From JAICLL01 sp035252155 (lineage in GTDB: Bacteria; Planctomycetota; Planctomycetia; Pirellulales; JAICIG01), in contig DATFDL010000239.1 of assembly GCA_035252155.1 (NCBI GenBank), positions 1 to 16,101 on the forward strand: a DNA stretch of 16,101 nt, written 5' to 3'. Made by a program: the position numbers and the translations under genes. Under the pieces are notes generated by a model. The model was not told the origin of the DNA. It did no database searches and saw only the letters and a program-made list of their open reading frames with translations. Positions 7,089-13,414 of the stretch are shown in pieces. Numbering within the stretch: the first letter of the stretch is position 1; each line of letters begins with the position of its first letter.

Positions 7089-8342
7089 GTGCAAAAGCCA
7101 TCCTTCAATCCGACGACGCGAACCGCCTGGCTCGTGGTTGCGCTGCTGATGCCGGTGGCGCTTTTGAACTATCTCGATCGCCAAATGCTGGCCGCGATGA
7201 AATACTCGGTGATGGCCGACATCACGAGCATCGGCACCGAGCAAAACTGGGGCATCATGCTCGGCCAGTTCAAGTGGGTTTACGCTTTTTTGAGCCCTGT
7301 CGGCGGATACGTGGCAGACCGATTCAGCCGGCGGTTTACGATCTGCGCCAGCTTGTTCGTGTGGTCCGCCGTGACGTGGTGGACCGGCCATGTCACCGGT
7401 TTCGACGAGTTGCTCCTGGCCCGCTCGCTCATGGGCATCAGCGAGGCGTTTTACATTCCCGCCGGCCTGGCCCTCATCGCCGACTACCACACGGGCCAGA
7501 CGCGTTCGCGCGCCGTCGGCTGGCACCAGATCGCCATCTACTTCGGAGTCATCGCGGGCGGCTTCGGCGGTTATGTCGCCGATGCGCCTGCGTGGGGCTG
7601 GAGACTCGCCTTCGACACATGCGGCATTTTTGGGATGCTTTACGCAGTGCCGCTCGTGCTTTTGCTGCCCGACGCTCCACGGCCACAAGGTGCTTCGAAA
7701 ATGGGCGGGGCATCGCCTGTTCGTGCGGTCGGCGAGCTGCTGGCGAACTTTTCGTTCATTCTCATGGTGCTCTACCTTACCCTGCCGGCCCTGGCAGGAT
7801 GGATCGTGCGCGACTGGATGCCCGCGGTTCTCAAGCAGCAGTTCCAGGTAGGGCAAGGCCCCGCCGGCGTGGCAGCTACTTTCTTCCCGCAAGTCGCTGC
7901 GATCGTCGGCGCAGGGGTCGGTGGCTGGCTGGCCGATAGCTGGGTGAGGCGAAGCCCGAAGGGCCGCGTCTACGCCAGCGCGATCGGCACCGGCTTGATT
8001 GCCCCCGCGGTATTTGGTCTTGGCGTCAGCGGCACGCTGGCCGTCGCCGTGGGGTTCCTCGTCTTGTTCGGCCTCGGCTGGGGCATATATGACTGCAACA
8101 ACATGCCGATCTTGTCGCAGATTGTCCGGCCGCAACTGCGAGCCACGGGCTTCGGAATCATGAACCTGGTCAGCATCAGTTGCGGCGGCCTTGCCGACTG
8201 GGGTTTCGGCGTCATGCGTGATATGCAGATGCCGCTCAACGTGATCTTCGGCATCTTCGCGAGCGCCGCGGGCGTCTCTTCCTTGCTGGTGCTGCTCGTT
8301 CGGCCGCACGAAGGTGCTTCAGGAACAACGCATGAAGGATGA
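7089..8342 (+). CDS. MFS transporter (12-TM type)
   Basis: A 417-residue major facilitator superfamily protein of the inner membrane. The first segment AWLVVALLMPVALLNYLDRQ ends in the NYLDR pattern of anion:cation symporter-like carriers. The MFS signature between segments 2 and 3 is GYVADRFSRR (73-82), and RSLMGISEAFYIPAGLALIADY (112-133) fits segment 4. A polar central loop lies near residues 190-210. Homologs move organic anions such as hexuronates, but the substrate cannot be assigned. GTG 7089 is preferred because the first membrane segment begins only 12 residues later; an AGG at 7081-7083 may act as a weak ribosome site. The upstream 200 bp are rich in palindromes, which suggests local control. 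The last codons overlap AAGGA, which could serve the tiny ORF at 8344. Confidence 0.88.
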   Translation: MQKPSFNPTTRTAWLVVALLMPVALLNYLDRQMLAAMKYSVMADITSIGTEQNWGIMLGQFKWVYAFLSPVGGYVADRFSRRFTICASLFVWSAVTWWTGHVTGFDELLLARSLMGISEAFYIPAGLALIADYHTGQTRSRAVGWHQIAIYFGVIAGGFGGYVADAPAWGWRLAFDTCGIFGMLYAVPLVLLLPDAPRPQGASKMGGASPVRAVGELLANFSFILMVLYLTLPALAGWIVRDWMPAVLKQQFQVGQGPAGVAATFFPQVAAIVGAGVGGWLADSWVRRSPKGRVYASAIGTGLIAPAVFGLGVSGTLAVAVGFLVLFGLGWGIYDCNNMPILSQIVRPQLRATGFGIMNLVSISCGGLADWGFGVMRDMQMPLNVIFGIFASAAGVSSLLVLLVRPHEGASGTTHEG

Positions 8343-8343
8343 C

Positions 8344-8379
8344 ATGAACCTCTTCGCCGATATTCGGCCCGATCTGTAG
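8344..8379 (+). pseudogene. 11-codon remnant resembling a cupin gene start
   Basis: The reading MNLFADIRPDL-stop begins one base after the MFS stop and has a strong AAGGA five bases before the ATG. It resembles the N-terminus of small cupins of this type. It also aligns with NIFSDLPRDPPDEL at residues 88-101 of the DUF1653-cupin fusion 300 bp downstream. No further cupin sequence follows in any frame, so I read it as a decayed or truncated copy. It could also be chance or a short leader peptide. Confidence 0.4.
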
Positions 8380-8405
8380 CGAGGCCTCAGACCACTTTTA
8401 GCGCG

Positions 8406-8516
8406 TCATTTCTTCTTCGGCGGCTTCCCTTGAAGTTTCTGCTTCAGCATCTTCTTCCGCAGATTGGGGAACTTGGTGGCAGGCATCCTCGGCGTGTTAC
8501 GTTGGTTCTTCGACAT
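8406..8516 (-). CDS. 36-residue highly basic small protein
   Basis: An ORF of 36 codons starts at ATG 8516 with MSKNQRNTPRMPATKFPN and ends GKPPKKK. It has ten Lys, three Arg and no acidic residue. An AAGGA Shine-Dalgarno sits 7 bases upstream of the ATG on this strand, better than most starts in the window. I do not recognise a family. The composition suggests nucleic-acid or ribosome binding, but this is only inference. It lies alone in a 297-bp gap between the MFS gene and the DUF1653-cupin gene and is divergent from the latter. A non-coding alternative is possible because the ORF is short. Confidence 0.55.
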   Translation of the reverse strand: MSKNQRNTPRMPATKFPNLRKKMLKQKLQGKPPKKK

Positions 8517-8592
8517 AGTAGTTTCCTTCTTGGTTGCCGACGAGTTCGAGGCTCCCCGGCCGCTGCCAGCATTTTACCGCCGCCGAAGCGAG

Positions 8593-8607
8593 CGTGATAT
8601 AATCACG
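8593..8607 (+). promoter_or_regulatory. Palindrome CGTGAT-ATA-ATCACG containing a TATAAT -10 box
   Basis: Perfect 6-bp arms around ATA enclose TATAAT at 8598-8603, 36 bp before the ATG of the DUF1653-cupin gene. This position fits a -10 element with an overlapping operator. The -35 is weak (TTTACC about 19 bp upstream is the best seen). Palindrome and -10 overlap suggests repression by a dimeric regulator, but no regulator is visible nearby. Confidence 0.5.
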
Positions 8608-8639
8608 TCCCGCACTCGACCTGTACATGGAGGCCCGTG

Positions 8640-9212
8640 ATGGCAAGCACAGAATCCCGCATGGTGATCCATCCCGGTCGCTACCGGCACTACAAGGGAA
8701 ACGAATACACCGTCATCGGCACGGCCCGGCACAGCGAAACGCAGGAAGAACTCGTGGTCTACCGGCAGGAGTACGGTGAGCATGGCCTGTGGGTGCGCCC
8801 GAAGAAGATGTTCTCCGAAACGGTGACGACCGATGGGCGCGAGCTACCCCGGTTTCAACCATTGGGGGCGAGCGGCGGAAACGTCGGCGAGAGCGTCAAG
8901 AACATCTTTTCCGACCTGCCGCGCGACCCGCCCGACGAGCTTTTCACGACGCTACTCGACGCCACGGCGGTTCGCATCGAGCGGATCGTCTCCCACGGCC
9001 ACGCATCGCCGGCAGGCTACTGGTACGATCAACCGCAGCACGAGTGGGTCGTCGTGCTGAAGGGCGCAGCCAGATTGCAGTTCGAGGACAAAACCATCGA
9101 ATTGAAGCCCGGCGATTTCCTGAACATCCCGGCGCACAAGAAGCATCGGGTCGAGTGGACGACGCCTGCCGAGCCAACAATCTGGCTGGCGGTGTTTTAT
9201 GACGACCCCTAG
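8640..9212 (+). CDS. DUF1653-cupin fusion protein
   Basis: A 190-residue two-domain protein. Residues about 10-75 match DUF1653: GRYRHYKGNEYTVIGTARHSET, EELVVYRQEYG and LWVRPKKMFSETV. Residues about 88-190 are a small cupin: NIFSDLPRDPPDELF, SHGHASPAGYWYDQPQHEWVVVLKGAARLQFED and PGDFLNIPAHKKHRVEWT. His119, His121, Glu135 and His166/His169 could bind a metal. Both domains are usually separate small proteins, and the enzymatic role of either is unknown to me. GGAGG at 8629-8633 is 6 bases from ATG 8640 and only 3 from GTG 8637, so ATG is preferred. A VOC-fold gene starts 17 bp after the stop, so co-transcription is likely. A promoter palindrome lies upstream. Confidence 0.85.
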   Translation: MASTESRMVIHPGRYRHYKGNEYTVIGTARHSETQEELVVYRQEYGEHGLWVRPKKMFSETVTTDGRELPRFQPLGASGGNVGESVKNIFSDLPRDPPDELFTTLLDATAVRIERIVSHGHASPAGYWYDQPQHEWVVVLKGAARLQFEDKTIELKPGDFLNIPAHKKHRVEWTTPAEPTIWLAVFYDDP

Positions 9213-9229
9213 TACGACGGAGTTTCCCA

Positions 9230-9649
9230 ATGCGACCGCAGCCTTTGATTTGTGTGCGAGACGTAGAGGCGAGCAGCCGGTGGTACCAGCAGTTGCTTCA
9301 TTGCCAAAGCGCTCATGGCGGGCCGAATTACGAGCGCCTCGTTCACTCGGGCAAGTTGGTCCTGCAACTGCATCGCTGGGAGGTAGAACATCACCACGGG
9401 CCCATCGGCGATCCCCACGACATGCCGCCGGGAAACGGCCTGCTGCTTTGGTTCGAGATCGACGACATCGACGCTGCCATTGCACGCGCCGAGGCGATGG
9501 TCGCTGAAGTCATCATGCCACGCCATCGAAATCCGCCGGACGGCGACGGCGGCCCGAATCATTGGGAGATTTGGCTTCGCGATCTCGACGGTTACAAGGT
9601 GGTTCTGGCGAGTCCCGATGGAACCGCTGATGGGAACTGGCGACCCTGA
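9230..9649 (+). CDS. VOC/glyoxalase-fold protein
   Basis: A 139-residue single-domain vicinal-oxygen-chelate protein. The two beta-alpha-beta-beta-beta modules are visible: PLICVRDVEASSRWYQQLL opens the first, with LQLHRWEVEHHHGP (46-58) at its end. LLLWFEIDDIDAAIARAEAM opens the second, which ends HWEIWLRDLDGYKVVLASPDG. The histidines near 48 and 54-56 and Glu112 are candidate metal ligands. Members include glyoxalases, dioxygenases and antibiotic-binding proteins; this one cannot be assigned a substrate. GGAG at 9219-9222 lies 7 bases before ATG 9230. The short gap to the DUF1653-cupin gene suggests an operon, pairing two small beta-barrel proteins that may bind metals. Confidence 0.85.
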   Translation: MRPQPLICVRDVEASSRWYQQLLHCQSAHGGPNYERLVHSGKLVLQLHRWEVEHHHGPIGDPHDMPPGNGLLLWFEIDDIDAAIARAEAMVAEVIMPRHRNPPDGDGGPNHWEIWLRDLDGYKVVLASPDGTADGNWRP

Positions 9650-9762
9650 CCGATATCGCCCATCGCCTGACAAAGCGGATAACGCCGCCTTTTTTCATCG
9701 GCACCAAGTTAGGTTCGATCGACTGGATGCAGATGACAATGTGACGCTTCGGTTTTACCTTC

Positions 9763-10575
9763 ATGGACACGGATAGCCAAATCACCGCCGTCTTGGCGCT
9801 CCGCAAAGCGAAGCGAATCGTGGTTTTCACGGGAGCGGGAATGTCGGCCGAAAGCGGCATTCCGACGTTTCGGGATACGGACGGCTTCTGGCAACGGTTC
9901 CCTCCCGAACAGTTCGCATCGTGGCGAGGTCTCTTGCAGACGGCCCTCACCGACCCGCACTCGGTGGCCGAGTTTGTCCTGAACGTCGTGGAGCCCGTCG
10001 CCCAGGCGGAACCCAATGCCGGGCACCTAGCGCTGGCCCAGCTCGATCAGCGAGCGAAAACCACCGTCGTGACTCAGAACATCGACGGCCTGCATCAATC
10101 GGCTGGCTCAAAAGACGTTTTGGAGATTCACGGCTCGCTGCTCGAAGTCGTCGACGTATCGACGGGCAAGCTGGTCCGACGGTTCGATGGTGACGACTTG
10201 GTGCGAATCGCTGAAGCTCTTCGCCAATATGCCTCGAAACAAGATTCGCTTTTCACTTTTTTTCGGCAACTTAGGCGATCTTACCCGCTGGATTGGCGAG
10301 GACGACATCGCCCCAACCTGGTCCTGTTCGGCGATGCGATGGCCGAGCCGGCGTGGTCGAAGTCATGCCAAGCTGTCAAAGAATGTGACGTGTTTTTGTC
10401 GGTCGGCACATCGGGAGCCGTCTACCCGGCGGCGATGCTGCCGAGCGACGCTGCGAAGGCCGGCGCAACCGTGATCTTCATCGACCCTCAACCCTGCGAG
10501 GGGTGCTGGTTGCAAGGAACCGCGGCTGAGATATTGCCCAAGCTATTTGACGATGCGTTTGGGAACCAACGATGA
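9763..10575 (+). CDS. SIR2-family NAD-dependent deacylase-like protein lacking zinc cysteines
   Basis: A 270-residue sirtuin. The NAD site is clear: VFTGAGMSAESGIPTFRD (21-38), TQNIDGLHQSAG (104-115) and the catalytic His123 in LEIHGSL. RPNLVLFGDAM (183-193) and LSVGTSGAVYPAAMLP (212-227) follow. The zinc module normally placed between the HG motif and the RPxxVxFG motif has four cysteines; residues 124-182 here contain none. The only cysteines are 202, 208, 245 and 248. Rossmann-fold motifs suggest it still binds NAD. Whether it deacylates, ADP-ribosylates or hydrolyses NAD is open. It has no extra effector domain of the kind seen in SIR2 defence proteins. ATG 9763 has no strong Shine-Dalgarno. 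The stop overlaps the ATG of the O-methyltransferase by 4 bp. Confidence 0.87.
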   Translation: MDTDSQITAVLALRKAKRIVVFTGAGMSAESGIPTFRDTDGFWQRFPPEQFASWRGLLQTALTDPHSVAEFVLNVVEPVAQAEPNAGHLALAQLDQRAKTTVVTQNIDGLHQSAGSKDVLEIHGSLLEVVDVSTGKLVRRFDGDDLVRIAEALRQYASKQDSLFTFFRQLRRSYPLDWRGRHRPNLVLFGDAMAEPAWSKSCQAVKECDVFLSVGTSGAVYPAAMLPSDAAKAGATVIFIDPQPCEGCWLQGTAAEILPKLFDDAFGNQR

Positions 10576-11597
10576 GTGATGAAACCATGACTTTACCCGA
10601 TGCCGCCGTCGTGCTCGATCTGATCGAGGCATTCCGCCGCTCCAAGACGATGTTCGCCGCCGTGTCACTCGGCGTGTTCGACGTGTTGGCGGCAGGGCCG
10701 AAATCCCTCGCCAATCTCGCCGGCGAACTGAGATCGAATCCAGATGCCTTGGAGCGGCTGCTCGATGCCTGCGTTGGCCTGAAACTGCTGGAGCGGACGG
10801 CGGATCGTTATGAAAACAAGCCGGCAGCCACGGTATACCTGACAAAGAAAAGCCCTCAGCGGCTGACCGGCTACATCAATTACAGCAATGACATCACCTG
10901 GAAACTGTGGGCCAATCTTGAAGACGCCGTTCGCGAAGGCACGCATCGCTGGCGGCAAACCTACGGCTGGGATAGGCCGATCTTCTCGCACTTCTTCAAA
11001 ACTGAAGATGCGAAGCGAGAGTTCCTGATCGGAATGCACGGTCTCGGCCTGCTCAGTTCGCCGCACGTGGTCTCGGCCTTCGACCTCAGCCGATTCCGGC
11101 GGTTCGTCGACCTGGGCGGCGCCACCGGCCATCTATCAATTGCGGCCTGCCAACAGTATCCCGAACTTCATGCGGTGGTCTTCGATCTTCCCGACGCCGT
11201 TGAACTGGCCGACGAGATCGTGCGGGCATCGTCGGTTGCCGATCGCATCGAGATCGTGGCCGGCGACTTTTTTGTCGATCCGTTGCCCGAAGCCGACATT
11301 TTCGCTCTCGGCCGGATCGTTCACGATTGGAGCGAGAAGAAGATCAAGAAGCTCCTATCGAAGCTGCACGAGCGCTTGCCGCCGAACGGTGCTGTACTGC
11401 TCGCGGAGAAGCTGCTGGACGACGCCAAGAGTGGACCGCGCTGGGCACAGATGCAGAACTTGAACATGCTCGTCTGCACCGAGGGCAAGGAGCGGACGTT
11501 GGCCGAATATGAGGGGCTACTCAAGTACGTTGGCTTCTCCAGCGTGCAAGGATGCAGAACGCCGAGCCACCTCGATGCGGTGTTGGCGGTCAAGTGA
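10572..11597 (+). CDS. ASMT-type SAM-dependent O-methyltransferase
   Basis: A 341-residue class I methyltransferase of the acetylserotonin/hydroxyindole O-methyltransferase type. Residues 1-100 form the helical dimerisation domain (LIEAFRRSKTMFAAVSLGVFDVL, winged-helix-like NPDALERLLDACVGLKLL). The SAM-binding motif DLGGATGHLSIA spans 180-191, with FDLPDAVELA following. The catalytic His251 lies in RIVHDWSEKKIKKLL, and NGAVLLAEKLLDD (272-284) is the late beta-strand motif. It should methylate a hydroxyl of a small molecule in the cytoplasm; the acceptor is unknown. Family members also serve polyketide and pigment tailoring, but no such cluster is present here. The ATGA overlap with the sirtuin gene indicates translational coupling. 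The gene is convergent with the SUKH-like gene, 16 bp away. Confidence 0.9.
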   Translation: MSDETMTLPDAAVVLDLIEAFRRSKTMFAAVSLGVFDVLAAGPKSLANLAGELRSNPDALERLLDACVGLKLLERTADRYENKPAATVYLTKKSPQRLTGYINYSNDITWKLWANLEDAVREGTHRWRQTYGWDRPIFSHFFKTEDAKREFLIGMHGLGLLSSPHVVSAFDLSRFRRFVDLGGATGHLSIAACQQYPELHAVVFDLPDAVELADEIVRASSVADRIEIVAGDFFVDPLPEADIFALGRIVHDWSEKKIKKLLSKLHERLPPNGAVLLAEKLLDDAKSGPRWAQMQNLNMLVCTEGKERTLAEYEGLLKYVGFSSVQGCRTPSHLDAVLAVK

Positions 11598-11613
11598 GAC
11601 GAACCCGAAGCGA

Positions 11614-12324
11614 TTAGCTTCCCTTCAACACCATGCTCTCCAAGCCACTGGCGACTAATGGTTGAACTGGACGCGATGGTGAACCGATCCAGACGCCGGC
11701 ATAGTTCATGACGAGCACTTCCTGGTCGGAAGTGACATAAAAGTTGTGCGATGGTTCGGCATTCACGTACCAGCCGCCCAGCCAAAGCGGCTCCAAGCGT
11801 GCAGTGGTCGCCTGCTCGGGTCGGGGATTGCCTTCTACGGCCACAAGGTTCCGGCTGCTATAAAGTGCCTCCTGCAAGCACAGCGTCATGAGAAAATGAC
11901 TCAGCGACCGACAAACGACGACGAAACCACGCTGCTCCTCATTCCAGGCATCGGCGGCGTTGGAATAAACGGGCGGATCGGGCTCTCCGGGCTGGCAACG
12001 GCAGGACCAATTGCCTTGGTTCTCCCACGAGAAGACGAGCATGCCATCGACTCGCTCCAAGCGGCTAAGTGGCATCAGGCAATCTTGTGCCGCGAACGGG
12101 GCTCGACCGCAGCTATCTTCGATTTCGACGAGTGCCCCCAGTTCGCGATAGATCGTGGCAAGCCCGTCGGGCAGGTCGCGCGGGATCAGTAGTGATGGGT
12201 TAAGGGATGGATCATCAAGCCAGCCGCGATGGAACCGCTTGAGGAACGTGACAAGGTCGTCGATCGAACGAATCATCGGCGGCTGGGTGTCGAGCTGGTC
12301 CCCTCGTTTACCGATGCCGCGCAT
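11614..12324 (-). CDS. SMI1/KNR4 (SUKH)-like protein
   Basis: A 236-residue soluble protein. IPRDLPDGLATIYRELGAL (47-65) and MLVFSWENQGNWSCRCQPGE (95-114) followed by DPPVYSNAADAWNEEQRGFV (116-135) match the pattern of SMI1/KNR4-like proteins: a conserved W-ENQG-W centre, then a DPPV motif. SLSHFLMTLCLQEALYSSRN (140-159) is the following helix. Many bacterial members are immunity proteins of polymorphic toxins, while others are general protein-binding modules. No toxin gene is adjacent, so an immunity role is unproven. The start is uncertain: ATG 12324 or ATG 12276 (MIRSIDDLVTFL), neither with a good Shine-Dalgarno. The stop TAA lies in the loop of a small hairpin GAAGC-GATTA-GCTTC (11607-11621) shared with the convergent methyltransferase end. 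Confidence 0.65.
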   Translation of the reverse strand: MRGIGKRGDQLDTQPPMIRSIDDLVTFLKRFHRGWLDDPSLNPSLLIPRDLPDGLATIYRELGALVEIEDSCGRAPFAAQDCLMPLSRLERVDGMLVFSWENQGNWSCRCQPGEPDPPVYSNAADAWNEEQRGFVVVCRSLSHFLMTLCLQEALYSSRNLVAVEGNPRPEQATTARLEPLWLGGWYVNAEPSHNFYVTSDQEVLVMNYAGVWIGSPSRPVQPLVASGLESMVLKGS

Positions 12325-12335
12325 GATACCGCACG

Positions 12336-12373
12336 GCCCGCGCGCCTAGCAAGTTACCGCGCGCGGCTTTTTT
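12336..12373 (+). terminator. Intrinsic terminator-like hairpin
   Basis: GCCCGCGCGC (12336-12345) pairs with GCGCGCGGC (12359-12367), with one bulged C and a 13-base loop, and is followed by six T. It reads on the + strand, just upstream of the start of the minus-strand SUKH gene. The nearest + strand gene upstream is the O-methyltransferase, 740 bp away. It would stop antisense read-through into the region, or be left from a lost gene. Confidence 0.55.
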
Positions 12374-12442
12374 GGTCAGCTCTACGACGTAACAGGTCAT
12401 GCGTCGTGGCAAAGTCGTACAAGTCTATGCGGGAGACTGACC
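12374..12442 (+). other. Structured gene-free segment, possible small RNA
   Basis: No ORF with a plausible start or family was found between 12325 and 12584. Complementary blocks are present: GGTCAG (12374-12379) with CTGACC (12437-12442), CTACGACG (12382-12389) with CGTCGTGG (12402-12409), and AGTCT (12422-12426) with AGACT (12434-12438). Together they could fold into a closed multi-branch structure. The rest of the gap (12443-12518) shows nothing I can name. Confidence 0.25.
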
Positions 12443-12518
12443 AGACTCCAGCATGCACACCAAGACGAAATCAGAGCCGCAGCATGGCTACGCCGCCCCA
12501 GTAGTTCAATTACCGGAT

Positions 12519-12558
12519 CAAACACACCGAGACCGAAATCCGTCGCGGTGTTTGTTTT
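12519..12558 (+). terminator. Weak terminator-like hairpin
   Basis: CAAACACACCG (12519-12529) pairs with CGGTGTTTG (12546-12554) if two bases bulge out. TTTT follows on the + strand. It lies 27 bp before the 3' end of the minus-strand phosphatase remnant. The stem is imperfect and A/T-rich at its base, so the call is tentative. Confidence 0.3.
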
Positions 12559-12584
12559 GACCAGGCAAACTATTCCATGATCAC

Positions 12585-13340
12585 CTAGGGCCGCAGCTCA
12601 CTTAGCGCCAGCCTCGTTTGCAGCACGACGCCGCCCTCGGTGTCGCGAACTTGAAGGTGAATCACGGGGTCTGGCTCATCCCAGTCGATGGTGACTGTGC
12701 CGAAGTTGGCATCGAAGTAGGTCAAGCCGACGCGATAAGAGTTGATCTCATTGGCGAACCGCGTTCCGGCCTTCGTGAAGTTTCCGCTCGGTACGTTCAG
12801 ACTACTGGAGGTAATGTAGTAGAGAGTATAGCCGGGTCCATGCTCGTTGGCCGGCAGTCGTGAAATCTCGGCCAGGTGACGGTCTCCGCTCAAAAAGATA
12901 ATTCCGGCCGCTTTGGTTTCGTGCAGCAAATCCAGCAGCCGCTGTCGCTCGCGAGGAAAATTGCCCCACTTTTCCCAACCATGCTCGTCGGCAATGAACT
13001 GGATGCTGGAGCCGATGAGCCGAAGTTCGGCCGGCATCTTGAGTTGTTCACCCAGCCATTTCCATTGCTGCTCGCCCAGCATGGTGGCCTGCGGATCGGT
13101 GTCGGGCAGGTAAACGCCGTGGCGGCCTTCGCCGGCTTCGCCAGCTTGGAAACCTTTCTTGAGCGTGCTGCGAAAGTAGCGCGTGTCGAGCAAAATGATC
13201 TGCAGTCGCTTGCCGACCGGCCCGAAGACGTGGGCCTGATAAACGCCTTCCTGCCGCCGACGCGGGTCGTCCTTCGCAACGTCAAAAAAATCGAGAAACA
13301 CCTGCTGCGATTCTCGCTTCTTGGGGTAGTCCAGCGACCC
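12585..13340 (-). pseudogene. 5'-truncated PhoD-like metallophosphatase
   Basis: The readable C-terminal part of a PhoD-type alkaline phosphatase/phosphodiesterase. Matching sequence runs from DYPKKRESQQVFLDFFDV through LDTRYFRS, LGEQQWKWLGEQL, LIGSSIQFI and the metal-ligand motif LSGDRHLAEISRL to a beta-rich tail ending SELRP and TAG. Homology begins at the Asp codon 13331-13329. An in-frame TGA lies at 13343-13341, and no ATG exists before it. The only usable start, GTG 13301, would begin in mid-domain. The missing 5' half would normally hold the signal peptide, the first metal-binding Asp and the WDDHD-type motif, so the product cannot be an active phosphatase. The 72 bp between the break and the divergent HGSNAT-like gene hold no remaining phosphatase sequence. 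A deletion or rearrangement is the likely cause. Confidence 0.75.
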
Positions 13341-13414
13341 TCAGTTGTTTCATAGGGCGGCGGGCGGCTGGTTATACTGACGCGGGTTCTTCCGCCTCAC
13401 AGTGACGAACAATC

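Noticed and set aside
6981..8309. A 442-codon open frame on the minus strand opposite the MFS gene
   Set aside because: Its composition is rich in His, Arg, Asp and Glu with no hydrophobic core, as expected for the antisense of a membrane protein; the MFS reading is clear.
9650..9762. Terminator at the T-run 9690-9700 between the VOC and sirtuin genes
   Set aside because: No G+C-rich stem of useful length precedes the T-run.
11607..11621. Hairpin GAAGC-GATTA-GCTTC between the convergent methyltransferase and SUKH genes as a terminator
   Set aside because: The stem is only 5 bp and no T-run follows on either strand.
9763..12324. SIR2 plus SUKH as an anti-phage or toxin-immunity system
   Set aside because: The sirtuin has no effector or sensor domain, the methyltransferase between them is of a small-molecule type, and the SUKH-like gene is on the other strand with no toxin.
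12500..12560. Possible tRNA (GTAGTTCAATTACC resembles a D-arm)
   Set aside because: No acceptor stem, anticodon arm or T-loop could be matched around it.
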